Source: Halochromatium salexigens | Lineage (GTDB): Bacteria > Pseudomonadota > Gammaproteobacteria > Chromatiales > Chromatiaceae | NCBI RefSeq assembly: GCF_016653295.1 | Contig: NZ_NHSF01000023.1 | Span: 1-35,418 of the forward strand | DNA length: 35,418 nt | Direction of reading: 5' to 3' | Shown here: piece after piece, positions 17,862 to 24,395 of the stretch | Layout of the letters: each line of letters opens with the position of its first letter | How positions within the stretch are numbered: position 1 is the first letter of the stretch | The notes under the pieces: model-generated | What the model was told of the DNA's origin: nothing | Databases searched by the model: none | The model's input: the letters and a program-made list of their open reading frames with translations, nothing else | Made by a program: the position numbers and the translations under genes

Positions 17862-19697
17862 ATGATGCGCATCAGCACCGTCACCATGTTCGAGCAGAGC
17901 ATGGCCTCGATGAATCGCCAGCAGAGCGAATTCCTCCGCGTCGGTCAGCAGATTGCCACCGGCCGGCGCGTCGTCACGCCCGCCGATGATCCGCAAGACG
18001 CTTCGCGTGCGGTACGGGTGTCGCAAGCCCAAACGGCCACGCAACAGAATACCGACTCCCGCGTCAGCGCCCGGAATGCGTTGTCCCAGACCGAAAGCGT
18101 TCTGAGCAGTTCCAGCGATCTGATCATTAGAGGTAAAACGCTGTTGGTCCAGGCCGCCAGTGAAACCCTGAACGATTCGGATCGCCAGTCGATTGCCTCC
18201 GAGCTGCGCGGTTTGTACGAGACCCTGATCGGCCAGGCCAATTCGACCGATGGTAACAACCATTATATGTTCGGTGGCTATCAGGATGAAGCGCCGCCTT
18301 ATTTCCGCAATACGGATGGTCCCGGCATTGCGCGCATCGATTACCGGGGCGATGACCAGGTGCGTGAGCAGCGCGTCGATGCCGAACGGCTGATGCCCAT
18401 CACCGACAATGGCAGGACGCTCTTCCAGAGTGTTGCGGGTGGGACCAACTATGTGGGGCGCGCTGAGAAAATTGGCCCTGATTCGGCCTCGATTGCCCTC
18501 GGCACCCAATCCAGTTACATGCGCAATGAGGGCACGGTCACCTTCTCCGGCCCGAACCGGGTTGATTCCAGCAACCCAGATTTTGGCGAAGCATTCACGC
18601 TGAAATTTGAACAGCGCGTGGTAGACGCCAGTGCGTTGCTCGCTGGCGGTAATAATATTGAGGTTTCAGAGGGGGAATTGACAGGTTTTACTGGTGGTAA
18701 TTTTGATCCTACGGATTCTAGCGCTCTCATCAGTGCTCTCGAGGGGACGACTGAGATTGTTAGCGTGGTTGATAGAAGTGATGCGGTTGACGGTTCCGAA
18801 CTGGTCGTCACTTTTGCAGACGATGTGCCAGAGGATTTCACTTTCGCGCTCACAGATACGAATGCCACGCCTAATGAGACTGCCGCTTTCACGAATGCGA
18901 TCCAAGTGACAGCCGTGAAAGTTGAGGGCTTCGATGCCAGTAGTTTGCTCGCCGATGGAAATGTAACTGTATCTGCCGGAGGGCCTTTGACCGGATTTAG
19001 CGCGGGTACTTTTGCGACTCCTGAAGAACTCATCTCAGCACTGGAAGGAACGGATGAGATCTTAAGCGTTTACGATAAGAGTGCGAGTGGCAATGGCTCT
19101 GATTTGGTCATCAATTTCGCCGAGGATCTGCCGAGCGATTTCACCTTTGAGTTGACAAGTGCTGGAACGCCTAACTCTGCAACTTTCACGAAAGACGCCA
19201 CAGAACTCCTCGGCCCCAAGGACTATGAATCCGGTGAGGCGCTGAACTTCGGCGGCATCACGATCGGTCTCGAGGGCGAGCCCGCGATCGGCGACCAAAT
19301 CCAACTCCGCCCAGCCGACGACCCCGCTGCGAATCAGGATCTGTTCAAGACCTTCAAGGATGCCATCGACATCCTGGAACTCGATCGCGAGGGCTCACCC
19401 ATGAACCGCGCCCAAATCACCAACACCATCAACACGGCGATGCGCGAGTTCGATAACAGCCTCGATAACATCCTCACCCGACGGGCCTCGGTCGGTGCGC
19501 GCCTCAACGAGCTGGATTTGATCGACACCGTCAGCAGCAACCGCATGCTGAACTTCGATCAGAAGATGTCCGATCTGGTCGATCTCGACTATGGCGAGGC
19601 GGTGACCGAGTACAGCCTGCGTCAGGTCGGCCTGCAGGCCTCACAGCGGGCATTCGTGGATATCCAGGGCATGTCCCTGTTCGATTTCATGCGCTGA
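17862..19697 (+). CDS. flgL: Hook-filament junction protein FlgL (HAP3) with an internal duplicated domain
   Basis: FlgL (611 residues) joins FlgK to flagellin. The flagellin-like N-terminus (STVTMFEQSMASMNRQQ, then QQIATGRRVVTPADDPQDA) and C-terminus (YGEAVTEYSLRQVGLQASQRA) are clear. The protein is much longer than typical family members of about 300-440 residues. The excess includes two tandem copies of one domain, residues 255-357 and 358-446. They share DAS-LLA-GN, LTGF, ISALEGT-EI-SV, and the P-DFTF-L segment. This region has lower GC and more A/T-ending codons than the ends. The start is ATGATG, with AGAGGG upstream; either ATG is possible. Confidence 0.95.
   Translation: MMRISTVTMFEQSMASMNRQQSEFLRVGQQIATGRRVVTPADDPQDASRAVRVSQAQTATQQNTDSRVSARNALSQTESVLSSSSDLIIRGKTLLVQAASETLNDSDRQSIASELRGLYETLIGQANSTDGNNHYMFGGYQDEAPPYFRNTDGPGIARIDYRGDDQVREQRVDAERLMPITDNGRTLFQSVAGGTNYVGRAEKIGPDSASIALGTQSSYMRNEGTVTFSGPNRVDSSNPDFGEAFTLKFEQRVVDASALLAGGNNIEVSEGELTGFTGGNFDPTDSSALISALEGTTEIVSVVDRSDAVDGSELVVTFADDVPEDFTFALTDTNATPNETAAFTNAIQVTAVKVEGFDASSLLADGNVTVSAGGPLTGFSAGTFATPEELISALEGTDEILSVYDKSASGNGSDLVINFAEDLPSDFTFELTSAGTPNSATFTKDATELLGPKDYESGEALNFGGITIGLEGEPAIGDQIQLRPADDPAANQDLFKTFKDAIDILELDREGSPMNRAQITNTINTAMREFDNSLDNILTRRASVGARLNELDLIDTVSSNRMLNFDQKMSDLVDLDYGEAVTEYSLRQVGLQASQRAFVDIQGMSLFDFMR
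18624..19199 (+). repeat. Tandem duplicated surface domain within flgL
   Basis: Copy A spans 18624-18932 (103 codons) and copy B 18933-19199 (89 codons). They align over their whole length at protein level with several identical blocks but differ widely in DNA, so the duplication is old or has diverged under selection. The first 60 bases measured inside copy A are about 42% GC and most of the rest about 50-53%, below the flanks. Confidence 0.85.
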
Positions 19698-19718
19698 AGC
19701 CGGCTCAGGCTCAGGTTA

Positions 19719-19743
19719 AGGGCTCGAGTTCTAAGCGAGCCCT
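19719..19743. terminator. Hairpin between convergent flgL and fliR
   Basis: AGGGCTCG, nine bases, then CGAGCCCT form a perfect 8-base-pair stem in the 66-base gap where the plus-strand flg operon and the minus-strand fli operon meet. There is no strong T-run on either side, so a bidirectional terminator is plausible from position but not proven by sequence. Confidence 0.5.
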
Positions 19744-19763
19744 GAATTCAGCCAGGCTGCCAG

Positions 19764-20552
19764 TCAGAGCGGGGCGAGCAGTTGCAGCATTTGCTGCTGC
19801 ACGCTCAATGCATGGGCGAAGAGCCGTTCCAGGAAGGGCCCCAAGTGGTTCATCATCACCATTATCAGTACGATTCCACCGATCAGCTTGGTCGGAAAAC
19901 CGATCGCAAACACGGTGAGCTGTGGCGCGGATCGGTTGAGAACACCGAGCGCTAGGTTGATGATGAGCAGTGGGGCAATGACCGGCAAAGCCAGCAAGGT
20001 GCCGCTGGTGAAGACGACGCCACTGTAGCGTGCCACCATCTCGAAGGCGTTCCGGTTGAAGCCACCGAGGCCAATGGGCAGCGTCTGAAAACTGGTGGCG
20101 AGAATCTCGAGCATGATGAGATGCCCATTCAGGGCCAGGAACATCAGCAACGCGATGATAAAGAGGATGCGCGAGAGCACCACCATGTCGGTGCCGCTGG
20201 CCGGGTCGAAGAAGGTGGCGAAGGCCAGACCCATCTGCAGGCCGATGAAGACGCCCGTGGCCTGGACCACGCCGAAGGTGAACTGCATGATCACGCCCAT
20301 GGACAGGCCGATGATGATTTGCTCGGCTATGATACCGAACCCGGCCCAGGACATGATGGGCACGTCCGGGAGCGGCGGCAAGGCTGGCGCAATCGCCACC
20401 GACACAAGCGCCGCGAGTCCGACCTTCACCTGATTGGGAACGCTGGAATGCCCCCAGAGCGGGGACACGGCAAGAAAGGCGGTAATGCGCGTGAACGGCC
20501 AGAGAAAGGCTACCAACCAGCCCTGCAGTTGATCAAAGCTGACCTCGATCAT
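19764..20552 (-). CDS. fliR: Flagellar export gate protein FliR
   Basis: FliR (262 residues) forms the export gate with FliP and FliQ in the inner membrane. Several hydrophobic segments occur throughout (near 10-30, 40-60, 70-95, 130-150, 180-205, 215-240). Conserved family features include FLWPFTRITAFLAVSPLWG at the N-terminus, then PNQVKVGLAALVS, and FVLAL-type membrane stretches before ARYSGVVFTSG. It is the last gene of the fliF-fliR run, 18 bases after fliQ. In many bacteria flhB comes next; here flhB is elsewhere in the cluster, and broken. Confidence 0.96.
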   Translation of the reverse strand: MIEVSFDQLQGWLVAFLWPFTRITAFLAVSPLWGHSSVPNQVKVGLAALVSVAIAPALPPLPDVPIMSWAGFGIIAEQIIIGLSMGVIMQFTFGVVQATGVFIGLQMGLAFATFFDPASGTDMVVLSRILFIIALLMFLALNGHLIMLEILATSFQTLPIGLGGFNRNAFEMVARYSGVVFTSGTLLALPVIAPLLIINLALGVLNRSAPQLTVFAIGFPTKLIGGIVLIMVMMNHLGPFLERLFAHALSVQQQMLQLLAPL

Positions 20553-20570
20553 GGTCGCGCGGAGTCTGCT

Positions 20571-20840
20571 TCAAGCGGCTATGAGTGGTATCTCGGTGAA
20601 CAGCTTTCGCGTGAAGGTGGTGATGACCTGTAACAGCCAGGGGCCTGCCAGCACCAAGACGGCGAAGATCGCCAAGACCTTGGGAATAAAGGTCAGTGTC
20701 ATCTCGTTGATCTGGGTCGCGGCCTGGAACAGGCTGATCAGCAGGCCCGTGATCAGTGCTGATAAGAGCACGGGGCCGGCGAGGAACAACGCGACACGCA
20801 TGCCCTGATAAGACAGGTTCATCACTTCCTCGGGTGCCAT
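20571..20840 (-). CDS. fliQ: Flagellar export gate protein FliQ
   Basis: FliQ (89 residues) is a small two-helix export gate subunit. Hydrophobic helices are at about 16-38 and 50-75, with the conserved AATQINEMTLTFIPK between them. Length is exactly typical. It lies between fliP (17-base gap) and fliR (18-base gap). Confidence 0.97.
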   Translation of the reverse strand: MAPEEVMNLSYQGMRVALFLAGPVLLSALITGLLISLFQAATQINEMTLTFIPKVLAIFAVLVLAGPWLLQVITTFTRKLFTEIPLIAA

Positions 20841-20857
20841 GGGCAGAGGCCTCTCGG

Positions 20858-21610
20858 TTAAATGTAAAAACTCTCCGCCAGCGAGCCGATGATCAGCTGC
20901 CAGCCGTCCACAAGCACGAACAGCATCAGCTTGAACGGCAGGGAGATGATGATGGGTGGCACCATCATCATACCCAGCGCCATGAGGGTGCTGGCGACCA
21001 CGAGGTCGATGATGAGAAACGGGATAAAGATCGTAAACCCGATCTGGAACGCTGTTTTCAGCTCGCTGGTCACGAACGCCGGTACCAGGATACGCAGCGG
21101 TACCTCTTCTGGCCCCTGCATCGGGCCGACATCGGCCAAACGCGCGAACATGGCCAGATCGGGCTCGCGGGTCTGCGCGAGCATGAATTCCCGAAACGGA
21201 TCCTGGGCGCGTTCCAGGAATTCGTCAAAATTGATCTCCTCGGCGCTCAGCGGCACCCAGGCGTCCTCGTAGACCTGATCCAACACCGGCGCCATGATGA
21301 AGAAGGTCAGAAACAAGGCCAAACCGAGCAGGACCTGGTTGGGCGGCGTGGACTGCGTGCCCATGGCCGTGCGCAGCAGACTGAGCACGATGATGATCCG
21401 GGTGAAACTGGTCATCATCAGCAGCACGGCTGGCAGGAATGCCAGCGAGCTGAGCACCAGCAGTGTCTGCAGCGACAACGACCACTGTTGTCCGCCGTCC
21501 TCCAAGGGCGCGCTTGAGATCCCCGGGATCTCGATCTGTTGCGCCAGCGCCACCTCCGGCAATAGGAAGGTCGGCACCAGCAGCAGCGCGAGCAGCAATA
21601 GCGCCTTCAT
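20858..21610 (-). CDS. fliP: Flagellar export gate protein FliP
   Basis: FliP (250 residues) is the core pore subunit of the export gate. It has the cleavable signal peptide typical of FliP, ending near VALA-Q (about residue 23), then membrane helices. Conserved stretches include [16 protein letters not shown], the acidic-hydrophobic LREFMLAQ-type region ([17 protein letters not shown]), and [18 protein letters not shown]. Its start overlaps the fliO stop by four bases (ATGA). Confidence 0.98.
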   Translation of the reverse strand: MKALLLLALLLVPTFLLPEVALAQQIEIPGISSAPLEDGGQQWSLSLQTLLVLSSLAFLPAVLLMMTSFTRIIIVLSLLRTAMGTQSTPPNQVLLGLALFLTFFIMAPVLDQVYEDAWVPLSAEEINFDEFLERAQDPFREFMLAQTREPDLAMFARLADVGPMQGPEEVPLRILVPAFVTSELKTAFQIGFTIFIPFLIIDLVVASTLMALGMMMVPPIIISLPFKLMLFVLVDGWQLIIGSLAESFYI

Positions 21611-22023
21611 CGCAATCCGGCGTTGTGTTTCAGCGCCTTTGCAAAGCGCGTCGCGAACGAGTCGCCAGGATCGAAATCGGGGCTAGCCGGCGGTGTCGAG
21701 TCCGCCTGAGAGGACGGCGGCGGGGCAGGGAGCTTATGCAGCCGGTTGACCTGGCCGCTGCCGACACCCAAGACTAACCAGGTTGAGGCCACCTCGACAA
21801 TGACGACCCGTTCCTTGGGGCCGACCGCTAAGCTGCCGACGACCTTGATAGCCGCTGTGTGCATGGAGCCAAGGCGCAGGCGCCTGATCAGGAATGCCGC
21901 TGCCAAGATGATCAGCACGATCAGCAATAAGGCGACTGTGAGTTTGCCGAGCGTTGCCAGGCCGATCAAGGCCTCGCCGCCGGCGACGACGGCCTCGGCG
22001 TCGCCGGCGGCGGTGTCGTTCAT
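21607..22023 (-). CDS. fliO: Flagellar export gate assembly protein FliO
   Basis: FliO (138 residues) helps assemble the FliP ring. One membrane helix spans about residues 28-46, followed by a basic RRLRLG stretch and the cytoplasmic domain, with the family pattern [27 protein letters not shown]. The C-terminus is Pro/Ser-rich and variable. It overlaps fliN and fliP by four bases on each side, showing tight translational coupling. Confidence 0.93.
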   Translation of the reverse strand: MNDTAAGDAEAVVAGGEALIGLATLGKLTVALLLIVLIILAAAFLIRRLRLGSMHTAAIKVVGSLAVGPKERVVIVEVASTWLVLGVGSGQVNRLHKLPAPPPSSQADSTPPASPDFDPGDSFATRFAKALKHNAGLR

Positions 22024-22706
22024 CGATTCAGTTTCTGTACGCGTTCCGAGGGCGTAACGATCTCGGTGATGCGGATGCCGTACTTGTCTTCCACGACCAC
22101 CACCTCACCCTGTGCGATCAGGTAGCCATTGATCAGGATATCCATGGGCTCTCCGGCCAAACCGTCGAGTTCGACCACCGACCCTTGGGCCATTTCCAAC
22201 AACTGTTTGATCGTGACCTTGGTCCGGCCCAGCTCGACCGAGAGCCGCACTGGGATGTCCAGGATCATCGCCAGATCGCGCGTCTCACCTCTTTGGTTGG
22301 ATTCCTCGAACGGACGGAACAGGCGTTCGCCGGCTACCTCGGCGTTGGGGTCGGCAGCCGTTGTTGCTGCCTGCTGTTTAGCTGGCGTTTGTGTTTCCTC
22401 GGGTTCCGTTTGCTGCTGTTCGGCCATGGCCGCGGCCCAAAGATCGTCCTCTTCGCTTTCAGAATGCGCGCCGTTGCCGTTCTGTTCGGTCTCCGCGGCC
22501 TCGTGAGACTCTTGCTCGGCCATGGCGGCGGCCCAGAGGTCGAGATCTTCATCGCTTTCGCCCTTCTCAGGCGCGACATCGGAACCGTTTTCGGCGTCCG
22601 ATTCCACTGCTTCGGCCGCCCCGTCCGCCTCTTTGTCTAGGTCGGGTTGGGTCGCGTCGGTATCGTCATCGTCGACGTTCTGATCGGGTTTGTCTTGATC
22701 AGTCAT
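22020..22706 (-). CDS. fliN: Flagellar switch protein FliN with extended N-terminus
   Basis: FliN (228 residues) is the lowest component of the C-ring, binding FliM, FliH and signalling proteins. The C-terminal SpoA domain (about 144-228) is typical, with IPVRLSVELGRTKVTIKQLL and ILINGYLIAQGEVVVVEDKYG. The N-terminus is an acidic, disordered-looking extension of about 140 residues, far longer than in E. coli FliN (137 residues in total). The short conserved motif seen once in E. coli as DLWAEALSEQ occurs twice here as DLWAAAMAEQ (56-65 and 88-97). ATG at 22706 overlaps the fliM stop by eight bases; an ATG 90 bases further upstream would lie deep in fliM. Confidence 0.95.
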   Translation of the reverse strand: MTDQDKPDQNVDDDDTDATQPDLDKEADGAAEAVESDAENGSDVAPEKGESDEDLDLWAAAMAEQESHEAAETEQNGNGAHSESEEDDLWAAAMAEQQQTEPEETQTPAKQQAATTAADPNAEVAGERLFRPFEESNQRGETRDLAMILDIPVRLSVELGRTKVTIKQLLEMAQGSVVELDGLAGEPMDILINGYLIAQGEVVVVEDKYGIRITEIVTPSERVQKLNR

Positions 22707-23772
22707 GGTTGGCTTCTTTAGGCCGCTGTTGCTGTGACCTGCTAGGCTTTTTGAGAAAGGCGTCTTCGGCTTCGAGCGGTTCATGCTGTTTGGCATGATC
22801 GATCATGCGCACCACCCGTAAGGCCCGGTGTTGGTTCTGGCTGCCATACTCGCATTCCATCACCGGAATGCCATCAACACTGGTCAAGACCGTATCGGGC
22901 AGTTCCATCGGCAGAATATCGCCGATCTTCAAGGAGAGCACCTGATTGATACGTGAGGGGATCGAGGTCAGATCCGCCACTAGCTCGATCTGTGACTGAC
23001 GCAGTTCGCCAGCCATGCGGCGTCCCCAGAGATTGTCCGGGTCTTGGTCGCCATCCTTGAGCGGGTTGCTGAGCAGATCGCGCAGCGGCTCAATCATGGC
23101 GAAAGGGATGCAGATCTGGAAGCTGCTGGAGAGGTGGCCTACATCGATATTGAACGATGTATTGACGACAATCTCATTGGGTGAATTGGTGATGTTGGCG
23201 AACTTCGACTGCATCTCGCTGCGCACATAGCTGATCTCCAACGGGTAGATCGAGCGCCATGATTCACTGTAGGCATCAATCGCGAGTTGTAGCATGCGCT
23301 GGATGATGCGCTGTTCGGTATTGGTGAATTCACGCCCTTCCGAGCGCGTGAGGAAGCGACCGTCGCCCCCGAATAGATTGTCCACGACCATGAAGACCAG
23401 ATTCGGCGGAAAGACGATCAGCGCCGAGCCCTTGAGGGGTTTCATGGAGATGATATTGATATTGGTGGGTACCGGCACATTCCGTGAAAACTCGCTATAG
23501 CTGAGGTAACGAACCGTATCCACGGTGATATCGGCGCTGCGCCGCAGAAAGTTGAAGATCGCCATGCGAAAGTAACGTGCGAAACGCTCGTTGATGATAT
23601 CGAGCGCATGCAAACGTTCGCGGACGACGCGATGCTGTGTCGCTGGATCATAGGGGCGTACACGCGTACCCGAACCGCCGGCTTGACTGCCGCTGGCGCC
23701 TTCATCCTCGCCGCTGACGCCCTTGAGTAGGGCATCGATCTCTTCTTGCGATAGGAGGTCGTCTTGGGCCAT
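22699..23772 (-). CDS. fliM: Flagellar switch protein FliM
   Basis: FliM (357 residues) is the C-ring protein that receives CheY-P. The N-terminal CheY-binding peptide is intact (LSQEEIDALLKGV at about 7-19). The middle CheC-like domain follows, including the RFARYFRMAIFNFLRR region near 64-79. The C-terminal SpoA domain carries VLSLKIGDILPMELP. After it there is a short charged tail. It lies between fliL (18-base gap) and fliN (eight-base overlap). Confidence 0.97.
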   Translation of the reverse strand: MAQDDLLSQEEIDALLKGVSGEDEGASGSQAGGSGTRVRPYDPATQHRVVRERLHALDIINERFARYFRMAIFNFLRRSADITVDTVRYLSYSEFSRNVPVPTNINIISMKPLKGSALIVFPPNLVFMVVDNLFGGDGRFLTRSEGREFTNTEQRIIQRMLQLAIDAYSESWRSIYPLEISYVRSEMQSKFANITNSPNEIVVNTSFNIDVGHLSSSFQICIPFAMIEPLRDLLSNPLKDGDQDPDNLWGRRMAGELRQSQIELVADLTSIPSRINQVLSLKIGDILPMELPDTVLTSVDGIPVMECEYGSQNQHRALRVVRMIDHAKQHEPLEAEDAFLKKPSRSQQQRPKEANHD

Positions 23773-23790
23773 GAGACGCTTGGGCGCACC

Positions 23791-24267
23791 CTATTGCACG
23801 ATGAATTCGGTAAACAGCACTTCCTCGATGTTAAGCTCGGGTTGCTGTTCCGTCAGGGGGGGGTCTTGCAGCGCGACAATCAGTTTATCGGCGAGCTGTT
23901 TCTTGCCTTCTGTATCGGTGAGTTCGTCGACTGGCTCATCGGAGATCCGCATCAGCAGACGACTACGGACCTGAGGCAGGTGGTCTTTCAGGATATCGCG
24001 AGTCTCTTTATCACTGACCTTGAAGGTCATGCCGATGTAGAGCAAGCGGCTCGTACCCCGTGAATTCGTCATATTGATCGTAAAGGGCTCGACCTCGACA
24101 AAAATCGGTGAGCGCCGTGGCGTGGCGGCCTTTTCCCCTTCGGCAGGTGCATTATTGCTGGACTGCCAAGCGAGATAGACTGCCACGCCCGCGACACCAA
24201 CGGACAACACGACTAGCCCGACCATCAGCCAGAGCAGATTTTTCGAGCCTCCTTTTGAATTCGCCAC
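23791..24267 (-). CDS. fliL: Flagellar basal body-associated protein FliL
   Basis: FliL (158 residues from GTG at 24267) is a single-pass inner membrane protein near the stator. The membrane helix (LLWLMVGLVVLSVGVAGVAVYLAW) follows a short basic N-terminus; its core is at about residues 11-32. The periplasmic domain has the family features FVEVEPFTINM and RLLYIGMTFKV. The start is uncertain: a TTG at 24324 would add 19 residues but lacks a ribosome binding site, whereas the GTG has AGAGG 11 bases upstream and gives the usual short N-terminus. Confidence 0.92.
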   Translation of the reverse strand: MANSKGGSKNLLWLMVGLVVLSVGVAGVAVYLAWQSSNNAPAEGEKAATPRRSPIFVEVEPFTINMTNSRGTSRLLYIGMTFKVSDKETRDILKDHLPQVRSRLLMRISDEPVDELTDTEGKKQLADKLIVALQDPPLTEQQPELNIEEVLFTEFIVQ

Positions 24268-24341
24268 GCTTTTGTCAACCTCTGAATGGGATTGGTTGCT
24301 GCCGGTAGTATGCCGGTCGAACAAGGGACAGAATAATGGGA

Positions 24342-24364
24342 ATAGGCGCCGATAAAGCGCCTAT
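24342..24364 (-). other. Stem-loop between fliK and fliL
   Basis: ATAGGCGC, seven bases (CGATAAA on the plus strand), then GCGCCTAT form a perfect 8-base-pair stem in the only sizeable gap of the fliF-fliR run. No strong T-run follows on the minus strand. It could be an attenuator, an RNA-processing site or a stability element that adjusts the level of fliL-fliR relative to fliF-fliK. Confidence 0.5.
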
Positions 24365-24395
24365 CTCATTGTAAGGGGGGCGGCCTAATCATGGG

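Noticed and set aside
22707-22796. Longer FliN start 30 codons upstream
   Set aside because: It would overlap fliM by nearly 100 bases; the ATG at 22706 with an eight-base stop-start overlap matches the coupling seen elsewhere in the operon.
24348-24356. GCCGATAA on the plus strand as a possible sigma-28 -10 box
   Set aside because: No TAAA lies 15 bases upstream, and no plus-strand gene follows; it is the loop and part of the stem of the hairpin.
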